Assembly (NCBI RefSeq): GCF_013283645.1
Contig: NZ_JABEKV010000003.1
Location: 558,001 to 622,000, forward strand
DNA: 64,000 nt
Reading direction: 5' to 3'
Source: Sinorhizobium psoraleae
GTDB taxonomy: Bacteria; Pseudomonadota; Alphaproteobacteria; Rhizobiales; Rhizobiaceae
A model generated the notes under the pieces. That model was given only the letters and a program-made list of their open reading frames with translations. It was not told the origin of the DNA and did not search any database. This document shows, piece after piece, positions 43,675 to 52,094 of the stretch; position 1 is the first letter of the stretch, and each line of letters opens with the position of its first letter. The position numbers and the translations under genes were made by a program.

Positions 43675-44955
43675 ATGACCTACCCAGACAGCTATTACAG
43701 ACGAACCATGGCGGACCAGACGGTGCGCCGGTCGCTCGCGGGCAACGTGGACTGCGACACCGTTATCATCGGTGGGGGCCTGGCGGGCCTCACCACGGCA
43801 CTGCAGCTTGCGCGGGGCGGGCAGGCGGTTGCCATCCTGGAAGCCGAGAGCATCGGCTTCGGAGCCTCCGGCCGTAACGGTGGCTTCGTCAGTCCCGGCT
43901 ATGCGACCGGCAGCGCCGAGATCGCACGGATTGCCGGCGAGGATGCCGCCCGCCGCCTCCACCTGCTGTCGATCGAAGGCATGGACTTCGTGCGCGAGAC
44001 GATCGAGGCGCTGGCGATCCGCGATGCCCTGCCGACACGCGGGATCACAAGCGTGCTGCGCTATGCGGACGGTGCCGGCCTGAAGGCGCATGCGGAGAAA
44101 ATGCGTCGTCTGTACGACTACGATCTCGACTACCTCGACCGCGACCAGGTGCGTTCAGTGCTGAGATCCGATCGCTATTTCCAGGCGCTGCGCGACAGGC
44201 GGGCCTTTCACATGCATCCGCTCAACTATTTGCGCGCACTTGCCGGCGAGATCGAGCGCCTCGGCGGCCTGATCTACGAGTCCTCTGCTGTGACGAAGGT
44301 GGTGCTCGACGGCGCCGAGAAGCGGGTCTTGACCGATGGTGGCGAGGTCCGCGCCCGCACGGTCGTCTTCACGACGGGCGGCTACACGGGATCGCTTCAT
44401 GGCAGGCTCAAGCGCGCCTTCCTGCCGATCGCGACCTACGTGATGGTCAGCGAGGAAGCGCCCGATCTCATCGCTTCGGCCATCGCGACCGCCGACGCGA
44501 TCGGCGACAACCGCCGTGCCGGCGATTATTACCGCGTCGTCGACGGGGGGAAGCGCCTGCTGTGGGGTGGGCGTATCACCACGCGCGCGGCCTCGACGGA
44601 TGCGCTCGTCCGGGAGCTGAGGGCCGAGATGGTAGGTACCTATCCGCAGCTTTCCGACCTGAAGACCGAGCTCGCCTGGTCGGGCCTCATGTCCTATGCC
44701 CGGCACCTGATGCCACAGATCGGGCAGATGAGCCCGGGCGTATGGTACTGCACGGCCTTTGGTGGACATGGACTCAACACGACCGCAATCGGCGGCAAGG
44801 TCGTCGCCGAGGGCATCCTCGGCCAATCGGAGCGCTACAAACTCTATCAGCCGTTCGGGCTCGTTTGGGCGGGCGGGTTCGCCGGGCTCGCCGTCGCTCA
44901 GCTCACCTATTGGAAACTCCAGGCGCAGGACTGGTGGCGCGAACGCGCCGCCTGA
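43675..44955 (+). CDS. FAD-dependent oxidoreductase, DAO/PuuB type
   Basis: A 426-residue flavoprotein. The N terminus TYPDSYYRRTM resembles gamma-glutamylputrescine oxidase-like enzymes. The Rossmann motif TVIIGGGLAGLTTAL is followed by EAESIGFGASGRNGGFVSPG. The C-terminal FGGHGLNTTAIGGKVVAEGI is typical of this group, which oxidises secondary amines. Beside an amino acid importer and Amadori-degrading genes, it might oxidise fructosyl or other N-substituted amino acids, but the substrate is unproven. It follows the binding protein gene by 59 bases. Confidence 0.85.
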   Translation: MTYPDSYYRRTMADQTVRRSLAGNVDCDTVIIGGGLAGLTTALQLARGGQAVAILEAESIGFGASGRNGGFVSPGYATGSAEIARIAGEDAARRLHLLSIEGMDFVRETIEALAIRDALPTRGITSVLRYADGAGLKAHAEKMRRLYDYDLDYLDRDQVRSVLRSDRYFQALRDRRAFHMHPLNYLRALAGEIERLGGLIYESSAVTKVVLDGAEKRVLTDGGEVRARTVVFTTGGYTGSLHGRLKRAFLPIATYVMVSEEAPDLIASAIATADAIGDNRRAGDYYRVVDGGKRLLWGGRITTRAASTDALVRELRAEMVGTYPQLSDLKTELAWSGLMSYARHLMPQIGQMSPGVWYCTAFGGHGLNTTAIGGKVVAEGILGQSERYKLYQPFGLVWAGGFAGLAVAQLTYWKLQAQDWWRERAA

Positions 44956-44974
44956 GACAGGAAAGACCACAATC

Positions 44975-45946
44975 ATGATCGGTCGATTGATCCTCACCTA
45001 CCCGGAAGCATCGCGGCGCGCCGGCGCCCTTCTCGTGCTCGCCCTCGTGACGCTTGCGCTCTACCAGCTCGGCATAAGCTCTGCCTGGATCGGCCGGTTG
45101 CTGCCGGCGTCGCAAGGCTGGCTCGGGGAAAATCCGGCGGCCGGTCGCCTCGTCTCGGCACTCCTGATCGCGCTGATCGTGGCGGCGAACTGGAAGGCGC
45201 TACGCCAGCTCTCCCGGCGTCAGCAGATCGTCGCCGTTTGGGCCGAACTCTTCGCGCTCCTGATGTTGTTCTTCTATTCCTTCGATCTGTCCTTCACCTT
45301 CATCGCAAAGAAGATCGGATTCCTCATCTCGCAGGGCGTCGTGACGACGCTCTACATCTCGGCGATTTCGATCGTGATCGCGACCGTCATTGCGCTTGCC
45401 GGCGCCATTGCGAAGCTCTCCAGAAACGGCGTCGTCTATGGGCTCGCTACCTTCTACACCTCGCTCTTCCGCGGCCTTCCGCTGCTCATGCAAATCTACA
45501 TCATCTACCTGGGTCTGCCGCAGGTCGGCTACGTGATCAGCGCTGTTCCCGCCGGTATCCTGGCGCTCTCGCTCTGCTACGGCGCCTACATGACCGAGAT
45601 TTTCCGCGCCGGAATCGAGAGCATTCCACGCGGTCAGACGGAAGGCGCGACCGCGCTCGGTCTCAGCCCTGCCCAGACAATGGGCCTCGTGATCCTGCCA
45701 CAGGCGATGCGCGTCATCATCCCGCCCACGGGCAACCAGTTCATCGCGATGCTGAAGGACTCCTCACTTGTGTCGGTCGTCGGCGTCTGGGAAATCATGT
45801 ATCTCGCGCGCACCCAAGGCCAGACCGAGTTCCGCCATATCGAGATGCTGATCACGGCCTCGATGATCTACTGGATCCTCTCGATCTGCCTCGAATACGC
45901 CCAGGCTCGCATCGAGGAACGCTTTGGACGCTTCGATGTCCGCTGA
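44975..45946 (+). CDS. Polar amino acid-type ABC permease
   Basis: A 323-residue membrane protein. An N-terminal hydrophobic extension of about 100 residues precedes the HisM/GlnP-type permease domain. That domain contains FYTSLFRGLPLLMQIYIIYLGLPQ, read across two adjacent helices, and the EAA-type loop TEGATALGLSPAQTMG. The ATG at 44975 has AGGAAAG upstream. The C terminus overlaps the start of the EamA gene. Confidence 0.9.
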   Translation: MIGRLILTYPEASRRAGALLVLALVTLALYQLGISSAWIGRLLPASQGWLGENPAAGRLVSALLIALIVAANWKALRQLSRRQQIVAVWAELFALLMLFFYSFDLSFTFIAKKIGFLISQGVVTTLYISAISIVIATVIALAGAIAKLSRNGVVYGLATFYTSLFRGLPLLMQIYIIYLGLPQVGYVISAVPAGILALSLCYGAYMTEIFRAGIESIPRGQTEGATALGLSPAQTMGLVILPQAMRVIIPPTGNQFIAMLKDSSLVSVVGVWEIMYLARTQGQTEFRHIEMLITASMIYWILSICLEYAQARIEERFGRFDVR

Positions 45947-46820
45947 GGTCTCCTCCGCGGGTGCCGACGGTGCGGCGCCCGCCGCCAACGGGCGGGCCGC
46001 GCTCGTGGTGCTTCTGGCCTTCGCCGTCTTTTCCGGCACGGACGCGATCGTGAAAGTGCTTGCCGCCGGAATCGCGGCCCCGCAGGTGACGTTTCTGGTA
46101 ACGGCGACGGCGCTAGTCATCCTCTTCTGTCATGCTGGCGTCGCTGGACGCCTCCGGCGGCTCGTGCCGCGCCAGCCCGGTCTCGCGCTGTTGCGTGCCC
46201 TTCTTTTAGCGGGCGACACCTTGCTCATCCACTATGCCTTTGCGGCCCTGCCGCTCGCCGAGGCCTACCTGCTTGCCTTCCTGACGCCGATTCTCGTGGC
46301 AATGCTCGGATTCCTGCTGCTTGGGGAACGGCTTTCGCCGATCGGCTGGGCAGGCGTGGTGATCGGCTTCGCTGGCGTGGCGGTGGCGTTGAAGCCTGGC
46401 GTCGCGCCGCTTAACCTCGGCCATGCTGCCGCCCTCGGCTCTGCGGTTCTTTTCGCGCTCTCGCTCGTTCTCCTGCGCCGGACGAAGACGGCGGAGACCG
46501 ATGAGGCCCTCGTCGCGAGCCTGCTCGTCGTTCTGACGCCGCTTTCGCTCGGCGTGGCACTTGTCGGCGGCGGCATCGTCCCCGTCAGCACGCAAGACTT
46601 CGCGCTCGCGTGCGCCGGCGGAGCGTTACTTCTTGGCGGCCACGCTCTGCTCGTCCGGGCCTTCCGCATCGGCGAAGCTTCGGTCGTCGCTCCATTCCAA
46701 TATAGCCAGATCGTCTGGGGCGGCCTCTACGGCGTGCTCCTCTTCGCAACACCCCTCGAATTCCACACGCTGGTCGGCGCCGGGATTATCGTCCTGTCCG
46801 GCTGGCTCGTACTCAAGTGA
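45936..46820 (+). CDS. EamA/DMT-family transporter
   Basis: A 294-residue protein with ten predicted helices in two EamA repeats (FAVFSGTDAIVKVLAAG, LLAGDTLLIHYAFAALPLAEAYLLAF, and in the second half LGSAVLFALSLVLLRRT). ATG 45936 is taken as the start, and a TTG at 45924 is the alternative. It is placed inside an ABC operon, between the permease and ATPase genes. It may export a product such as the released amino acid. This is inference. Confidence 0.85.
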   Translation: MSAEVSSAGADGAAPAANGRAALVVLLAFAVFSGTDAIVKVLAAGIAAPQVTFLVTATALVILFCHAGVAGRLRRLVPRQPGLALLRALLLAGDTLLIHYAFAALPLAEAYLLAFLTPILVAMLGFLLLGERLSPIGWAGVVIGFAGVAVALKPGVAPLNLGHAAALGSAVLFALSLVLLRRTKTAETDEALVASLLVVLTPLSLGVALVGGGIVPVSTQDFALACAGGALLLGGHALLVRAFRIGEASVVAPFQYSQIVWGGLYGVLLFATPLEFHTLVGAGIIVLSGWLVLK

Positions 46821-46835
46821 TCCGGGAGACTCATC

Positions 46836-47588
46836 ATGCCCACGTCCACCGAAGGACTGTCGGAAATCAAGCTTTGCGGCGTTCACAAGTGGTACGGCCA
46901 CTATCATGCGCTTGACGACGTAAACCTTTCGATCGCTCCCCGCGAAAAAGTCGTGATCTGCGGCCCCTCGGGCTCGGGAAAGTCTACGCTCATCCGCTGC
47001 GTCAATCGTCTGGAGGCGCATGAAAGCGGCCGGATCGTCGTCGCGGGAGTCGAACTGGATCATGACGAGAAACGGGTGGAGGCGATCCGCCGCGAGGTCG
47101 GCATGGTCTTTCAGCAGTTCAACCTCTTTCCGCATCTGACAATCCTCGAAAACTGCACGCTGGCACCGATGTGGGTGAAGAAGATGCCGAAGAAGGAGGC
47201 GCGCCAGATTGCGATGCATTTCCTGGAGCGTGTGCGCATTCCCGAACAGGCGAACAAGTATCCGGGCCAACTGTCCGGCGGCCAGCAGCAGCGCGTCGCG
47301 ATCGCGCGGGCGCTCTGCATGAACCCGCGCGTCATGCTCTTCGATGAGCCGACCTCCGCGCTCGATCCGGAAATGGTCAAGGAAGTGCTCGATACGATGG
47401 TGGCGCTTGCCGGCGAGGGCATGACGATGGTCTGCGTCACGCACGAGATGGGCTTCGCCCGCCAGGTCGCCGATCGCGTGATCTTCATGGACCGCGGCCG
47501 GATCGTCGAAGAGGGCACGCCGGACGAGTTCTTCGCGCGCCCCAGGACGGAGCGTGCAAGCCTGTTCCTCAGTCAGCTCCTCCACTGA
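46836..47588 (+). CDS. Polar amino acid-type ABC ATPase
   Basis: A 250-residue ATPase of the GlnQ/HisP group. Walker A is GPSGSGKST (near residue 43), the Q-loop [12 protein letters not shown], signature [15 protein letters not shown], Walker [15 protein letters not shown] and H-loop THEMGFAR. It completes the importer with the binding protein (42788) and permease (44975). The gene ends 24 bases from the convergent kinase gene. Confidence 0.93.
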   Translation: MPTSTEGLSEIKLCGVHKWYGHYHALDDVNLSIAPREKVVICGPSGSGKSTLIRCVNRLEAHESGRIVVAGVELDHDEKRVEAIRREVGMVFQQFNLFPHLTILENCTLAPMWVKKMPKKEARQIAMHFLERVRIPEQANKYPGQLSGGQQQRVAIARALCMNPRVMLFDEPTSALDPEMVKEVLDTMVALAGEGMTMVCVTHEMGFARQVADRVIFMDRGRIVEEGTPDEFFARPRTERASLFLSQLLH

Positions 47589-47612
47589 GGCGGCTCCGGC
47601 GCTCCCCGCGGC

Positions 47613-48425
47613 CTAAAATGGCAAAGGTTCCTGCGGAAAACCGCCGACATGGGTGCAGGTCTCGGCGGCCCAGTCCCGCCCGTCCGCGAGGCATGCGGAG
47701 AGCGGCTTGCCGGCGAGATGGGCCGCGAGAAACGCAGCGATGAAACTGTCGCCGGCGCCCGTCGTATCGACGACCGCGACCGGCCTGATGCCGGCTTCAG
47801 CACGGATAATTCCGTCGGTTGCCATGGAACCATTCGATCCGCGCGTGACGACGGCGATACGGGCGCCCTGCGCCAGAAGTTCCGCCGCCATCCGCTCCGC
47901 CGCCGCTTCGTCTGGTCCGGCCGAGGCGAAGGCGATAGCAAGCCCTGCAACTCCGAGATCGTCCGGGGCGGCATTCACCGAGACGTCCTGCGACAGGCTG
48001 ACCCCTTCCGCCACCAGCCTGCGCCTGAGCGCGCCGCCGTCGTTTATCCAGCCGATATGGACATGGTCGAACGTCTTCAGCACAGCCACCTCCGCGTCGT
48101 CCGGTGCATAGCCGGCACAGACGCCAAAATCCTCGTAGGAAATGATGCGCTCGCCCGACGGCAGCACGTCTATGTTCGTATAGGCGGTGATGCCCGACCG
48201 CTCCTGGAGATAATCCAGGGCCACCCCGTTGCTCTGCAGCAGGCGGCGCGTACGCACCCCGTCTGCATCACGCCCCACCGCACCGAAGTAGTGGGCGATA
48301 TGCCCCTTCCGGGCGAGTTGTACGGCAACGTTCACCGCGTTGCCGCCGACGAGTGATTGCGAGAGGGGCGGCTGGAAGCGGTCGATGCAATTGTCGCCGA
48401 CTGTGGCGAAGCGAAGGGATTTCAT
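47613..48425 (-). CDS. frlD: PfkB-family kinase, fructoselysine 6-kinase (FrlD)-like
   Basis: A 270-residue sugar kinase. The N terminus (VGDNCIDRF and VGGNAVNVAVQLAR) resembles FrlD, and the anion-hole motif DTTGAGDSFIAAFLA near the C terminus is the PfkB signature. FrlD phosphorylates fructosyl amino acids at C6 before cleavage by FrlB. The start at 48425 follows a GAGG site. An ATG at 48446 is possible. It is downstream of the FrlB-like gene, with a mosaic repeat between them. Confidence 0.8.
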   Translation of the reverse strand: MKSLRFATVGDNCIDRFQPPLSQSLVGGNAVNVAVQLARKGHIAHYFGAVGRDADGVRTRRLLQSNGVALDYLQERSGITAYTNIDVLPSGERIISYEDFGVCAGYAPDDAEVAVLKTFDHVHIGWINDGGALRRRLVAEGVSLSQDVSVNAAPDDLGVAGLAIAFASAGPDEAAAERMAAELLAQGARIAVVTRGSNGSMATDGIIRAEAGIRPVAVVDTTGAGDSFIAAFLAAHLAGKPLSACLADGRDWAAETCTHVGGFPQEPLPF

Positions 48426-48489
48426 ACAGGCCTCGTGATCGGACATTAAGCCGCGAATGCGACGATGTGCATTCGCGGCTACTGCCTGA

Positions 48490-48585
48490 TTCCTTAAATC
48501 GGAATCGATTTAAGGACAAAATCACGCAGAGACTCAAAGCTGTACAGCGACCTTTCCGCGTCTGATCAGACGCGCCGCGCTGTAG
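48490..48585. repeat. Rhizobial mosaic palindromic repeat between frlD- and frlB-like genes
   Basis: The first module is TTAAATCG-GAAT-CGATTTAA (48494-48513). The second runs from the GCTGTACAG start to CGCGCTGTAG, with core GCGTCTGATCAGACGC. The order and spacing match 35233-35338. It interrupts the leftward operon and may modulate the downstream kinase message. Confidence 0.8.
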
Positions 48586-48610
48586 CGGCCTCGGGAATCA
48601 AGCGTCGGCG

Positions 48611-49624
48611 TCAGTAGGCGACGCGTTTGTAGTAGCGGCGAGTCGTGAGCGGATGGTTGCGCATGACCTCGAGATGGGCGCTGATCCGTTCGAGCACGGT
48701 GGCGAGCAGCACCGGCGAGACCAGCGCGCGGACCTCGGGCGAAATGCCAGGCAGCGCAAAATCCGCCGTGTCGAGTACCGTCAGCTTGTCGGTGTAGTTC
48801 GGCGCGAAGTTCTCGACGCGTTCGGCGAGCGGGCGGAGCGCATCCTCGCCCTTGAAGAGGACGACACTGACGCCCTTTTCGACCAGTTCCAGAGTGCCAT
48901 GGAAGAAGTCGGAGGCATGCACCGGCCGGGTGCGGATCCACTGCATCTCTTCCAAAATGCACATGCCGTAGTAGAAGGCTTGCGGCCATACGTTCCCCGC
49001 GCCGGTGATTATGTGATAGTCGGACCCCGCGAGGATCTTCGCGAATGCCTCCGCCTTCGGTTCGTAGGCGCGTTTCACATCGAGAAGCAGTTCCGGCATC
49101 CGTGCCAATTCGGCGATGATCCCGTCGTGGTTCGCAATCTCGCCGCGCTGCTTCAGGATGGCGAGTGCGATGAAGAGCGACTGCAGATAGAAGGACTCGC
49201 AGGACGTGTCGTCCTCGGCGAAGTTGACGAAGACATGATCGCCGCCCTTGCCTAGTGGCGTTTCCTCGTGGCCGACCAGCGTGACGACGGTCGCCCCAAT
49301 CTCCTTGAGTCTGGCAAGCAACGCGACGCTCTCCTTCGTCGTACCGGAGAGCGACGGCATCACGACGATCGATTTGTCCGTGAGATGCGCGCAGCCGGTA
49401 ACGACGAGTTCGGCCGGCATGTCGACGAAGGCAGGGAAGCGCGAGCGGCGTTGCAGCAGTTGAGCGGCCGGCTGCATCAGAATCGCCGCTCCGCCGGTGC
49501 CAAGAAAGAAGATATTTTCGGCACCGGCCGAAAGGCAGGACGCGATCACCGTTTCGAGGCGCTTCTGCAGCGCGATGGCCCCCGACTGGATGCGGAGAAA
49601 TCTCTGTTCGTCAAAATTCAGCAT
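48611..49624 (-). CDS. frlB: SIS-domain fructosamine deglycase (FrlB-like)
   Basis: A 337-residue protein with two sugar isomerase (SIS) domains. Landmarks are FFLGTGGAAILMQPAAQLLQ, VVMPSLSGTTKESVALL and, in the second half, HIITGAGNVWPQAFYYG and VHASDFFHGTLELVEKG. These are characteristic of FrlB, which splits 6-phosphofructosyl amino acids into glucose 6-phosphate and the amino acid. It is first in the leftward operon. A TTGTAAGACAA palindrome lies 55 bases upstream. Confidence 0.84.
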   Translation of the reverse strand: MLNFDEQRFLRIQSGAIALQKRLETVIASCLSAGAENIFFLGTGGAAILMQPAAQLLQRRSRFPAFVDMPAELVVTGCAHLTDKSIVVMPSLSGTTKESVALLARLKEIGATVVTLVGHEETPLGKGGDHVFVNFAEDDTSCESFYLQSLFIALAILKQRGEIANHDGIIAELARMPELLLDVKRAYEPKAEAFAKILAGSDYHIITGAGNVWPQAFYYGMCILEEMQWIRTRPVHASDFFHGTLELVEKGVSVVLFKGEDALRPLAERVENFAPNYTDKLTVLDTADFALPGISPEVRALVSPVLLATVLERISAHLEVMRNHPLTTRRYYKRVAY

Positions 49625-49678
49625 GGTCTTGCTCTCGGTGCAACGGGTGGTGATTGTCGGAAGTTTTGTGTTTCAATG

Positions 49679-49689
49679 TTGTAAGACAA
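49679..49689. promoter_or_regulatory. Operator TTGTAAGACAA upstream of frlB-like gene
   Basis: The site differs at one base from the perfect palindrome TTGTCAGACAA at 49806-49816 and is placed where it could control the leftward frlB-frlD unit. An adjoining CTGACAT may extend it. Confidence 0.5.
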
Positions 49690-49805
49690 CTGACATCATG
49701 ATGAAGTCGAGTCAAGCCGTACCTTCTGATTTCCGCTGCAGTTACCTGTGACAAGAGGTCCCCATGATGGACGGAGCGCTCTTCATTCGCTTGACCTCCT
49801 CGAAT

Positions 49806-49816
49806 TTGTCAGACAA
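49806..49816. promoter_or_regulatory. Operator TTGTCAGACAA upstream of the UTRA regulator
   Basis: This is a perfect 11-base palindrome 35 bases before the preferred regulator start. With the related sites at 42731-42739 and 49679-49689, it suggests that the regulator controls itself and both catabolic transcripts. Confidence 0.6.
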
Positions 49817-49850
49817 GAACAAGACTGAGATCTTCTTGCTCGAGGCCGCC

Positions 49851-50582
49851 ATGGACGAACCTCTTCGCGATTCACGTACCCTGGCGATCCAGCTTCGTGA
49901 CCGCATCGCCGATCTCATTCGCAGCGAAGGCCTGAAGCCGGGCGACAAGCTGCCGACGGAAGCGCAGTTAACCCAGCGCTTCAAGATTTCCCGGCCCGCG
50001 TTGCGCGAGGCGCTGAAGCTGCTGGAACAGGATGATCTGATTTACGTCGAGCACGGCCGGGGCCGCTTCGTCTCGGCGATCTCCGCCGTCCACGTCGACC
50101 GGCCTATCACGGTCTTCGAGAGCGTGACCGACATGGCGCACCATTACGGCTACAAGCCGGTCAGCAAGGTGCTTTCGATCGCTGAGGAGACCGCTGACAA
50201 GCACGTGGCGGCGCAGCTTCAACTGACGGCGACGGACCGCGTCATCCGCATTGAGCGGCTGCGGCTGCAGGGCGATGAGCCGATTCTCTACTGCCTCGAT
50301 TACGTGCCGCGCAGCATCATTCCGGCCAGGCTCTATGACATCGACTGGAGTGGTTCGCTGCTTTCCCTGCTGGAGGAATACAAGAACCGGCCCCGCATGT
50401 CGGCTGCCACGGTCTCTGCCGTCATGCTGCCCGACGAGGTCGTCCAGCGCAACGACCTGCGCGATTTCGGACCGGCGCTGCTCATCACCGAGACCTGCTT
50501 CAATGCTGCCGGCACGCCAGTGAACTACGCGATCGACTATCACCGCGGCAGCCATTTCTCCTTCAGCCTCGTCCGCAAGTGA
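49851..50582 (+). CDS. GntR/HutC-family regulator with UTRA domain (FrlR-like)
   Basis: A 243-residue regulator. The winged helix (LAIQLRDRIADLIRSEGLKP, LTQRFKISRPALREALKLLE) is followed by an UTRA effector domain (VSKVLSIAEET, RIERLRLQGDEPILYCLDYVP, YAIDYHRG). The start at 49851 is preferred over 49764 because the longer form would run through the TTGTCAGACAA operator. UTRA domains sense sugar phosphates or amino compounds, which suits a fructosyl amino acid 6-phosphate effector, as for FrlR. Confidence 0.86.
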   Translation: MDEPLRDSRTLAIQLRDRIADLIRSEGLKPGDKLPTEAQLTQRFKISRPALREALKLLEQDDLIYVEHGRGRFVSAISAVHVDRPITVFESVTDMAHHYGYKPVSKVLSIAEETADKHVAAQLQLTATDRVIRIERLRLQGDEPILYCLDYVPRSIIPARLYDIDWSGSLLSLLEEYKNRPRMSAATVSAVMLPDEVVQRNDLRDFGPALLITETCFNAAGTPVNYAIDYHRGSHFSFSLVRK

Positions 50583-50996
50583 GCTTGGTTAGAGAACTGC
50601 CCCGGTAAGCGGATCAATATCCTAAAGCGCCGCGCCTTGTCAGACGCGCAAAGGACGCTGTAGCACTTCGAACTTGGCAGGTAGGATGCGGCTCCTCACA
50701 TCGACTTGTCGTCGTTGCCGCCCCTGCGTGAAATTGCACTGATAGCTCCTCTCAAGCCTGGTGATGAGCGGAAGCGAGATCCCGGCCGCGATTTTCAATC
50801 GGCACTTACGAGACAGTCTCGCGACTTGCCGGTTGATGCAGAGAACGAACAGAGTAGCTTGCCGGGGCGCAGTCGACCGGTAGACTTTCTACCAGCATGG
50901 ATTGTTACGCATCCTTGAAGCCCCATTTCTGCTCGGGCCCGCTTTCCAGCGGAACGATCTGTCTCCGGCGCCCTTCCAGTTCGTCCACCCGCCGGG
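50583..50996. other. Intergenic region after the UTRA regulator
   Basis: Apart from the inverted mosaic repeat at 50622-50667 no gene is supported. Reading frames here lack ribosome sites and recognisable motifs. Confidence 0.4.
50622..50667. repeat. Mosaic palindrome module, reverse orientation
   Basis: Read on the minus strand this is AAGTGCTACAGCG, then TCCTTTGCGCGTCTGACAAG, ending GCGCGGCGCTTTAG. It matches the second module of the repeat at 35233-35338, inverted. It lies just 3' of the regulator gene. Confidence 0.75.
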
Positions 50997-51179
50997 TTAC
51001 GACGTCGGCGACGAAGGCCCGGCATCATCCTCGTCAAGCGCGTTGCCGTCGGCAAGTCCAGTGTCCCTCATTGCGGAAATGAGCATTGAGGGCGTGAATG
51101 CCGCACCGCTTTGGTCGAACTCCTGCAGGACTCTGCGGACTTCTTCCTCGAGTAGCAATTTCTGTTTCTCATCTAACAT
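50997..51179 (-). CDS. Small hypothetical protein, 60 residues
   Basis: The frame encodes an acidic, helical N-terminal half (DEKQKLLLEEEVRRVLQEFD) and a disordered acidic tail. A good GGAGGAAG ribosome site lies just before the ATG, which supports a real gene. No family is recognised. Confidence 0.5.
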   Translation of the reverse strand: MLDEKQKLLLEEEVRRVLQEFDQSGAAFTPSMLISAMRDTGLADGNALDEDDAGPSSPTS

Positions 51180-51401
51180 TTCTTCCTCCTGAACGGCAGC
51201 AGGATCTGCAATAAGCCTGCCTCTGCATCACCGTGTCCGACAAGGCGGGGCCTGCGCTGCCATGGATTTTCGCGCCCGTTGCCAGCCTCCAGCTGTAGCT
51301 CCGCCACCGGCAAATGGGACGCAGGGCTGCACCCTTCTCGCATTCCGGTTGCGGATATCGGCGCCGGGGACGCTTCCCAATGCGAGATGCGGAGATGCGC
51401 T

Positions 51402-51423
51402 CTGGTGGACCTTCGTCCACCAG
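51402..51423. terminator. Perfect 9-bp stem-loop downstream of a small gene
   Basis: CTGGTGGAC and GTCCACCAG enclose CTTC. It lies about 140 bases past the stop of the 92-residue minus-strand gene and could end its transcript. A short TTT follows only on the plus side. Confidence 0.4.
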
Positions 51424-51564
51424 CTCGTTTCTGCGCATTCCCGCATGTCGTCATAGACGTGGTAACGACTGGTTGCCGAGACTGTTCCGCGCGAGATGAT
51501 ACAGCCGGCAGCGGCTACGTTCCCTCGCGAGCCCGTTACGTCGCTGTCGGATGGCCTGCACGCT

Positions 51565-51843
51565 TTAGTGCACGGTGGACCGCGGCGCCCGGCCCTGAAA
51601 TTGCGCGATCAGAGCGATGCCGTGCTGCAAGAGAAGCTCAGCCGCTGGCAGGTCCCTTGTCACGACCTCGCTGGCGCAACCACTTATGGTCCTGGCCAGA
51701 CTGATCGAGTTTGCTGCAAACCTGTCGTCGCCGATTTCCTGCGCCTCCTCGGCAGTCGCCTCAAGCGCGTTTGCGACCAATGTCATCATGTCCGAACGCT
51801 CGCGAAGCGTCATCGCGTCCAGGGTCTTGGCAGAATCCCTCAT
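51565..51843 (-). CDS. Small hypothetical protein, 92 residues
   Basis: The frame encodes MRDSAKTLDAMTLRERSDM, followed by a helical stretch (LVANALEATAEEAQEIGD) and AANSISLARTISGCASEVV. The ATG at 51843 has an AGAGGAG site. The frame runs open further upstream, but without a second site. It is not recognised as a known family, and it is possibly a rhizobial lineage-specific protein. Confidence 0.5.
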   Translation of the reverse strand: MRDSAKTLDAMTLRERSDMMTLVANALEATAEEAQEIGDDRFAANSISLARTISGCASEVVTRDLPAAELLLQHGIALIAQFQGRAPRSTVH

Positions 51844-52094
51844 GGCTAGCTCCTCTGTTCTTAGTCGGAATTGGTCGCGCGCGGCCAGGCAGCCGGACGG
51901 ACGTCTATTGCGTTGATTGCTTCGATGATTGGAGTTCGGGAGGCCGAAGGCCGCTCCCAGCCCATTAGATCGGGATCGAGGGCGATGGATGCAAGGAATA
52001 GCTACCATGCGGCTGGCGCATGTCGCGAACGCCCGTCGTGCTCTGCTTACTTTACCTTGGCATGGCGCTGCTCCGGTGAGATGGAGCAAAGGCA
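51844..52094. other. Gene-free stretch with a repeat edge
   Basis: No supported gene is present. Near 52091-52117, overlapping the end of the next gene, the sequence GGCGCGCGGCGCTGTAG matches the terminal part of the mosaic palindrome module. Confidence 0.4.

Noticed and set aside
51173-51454. 93-residue minus-strand frame upstream of the 60-residue gene
   Set aside because: It has no recognisable domain, is rich in Arg, Pro and Gly as expected of shadow frames in high-GC DNA, and several overlapping frames look equally plausible.
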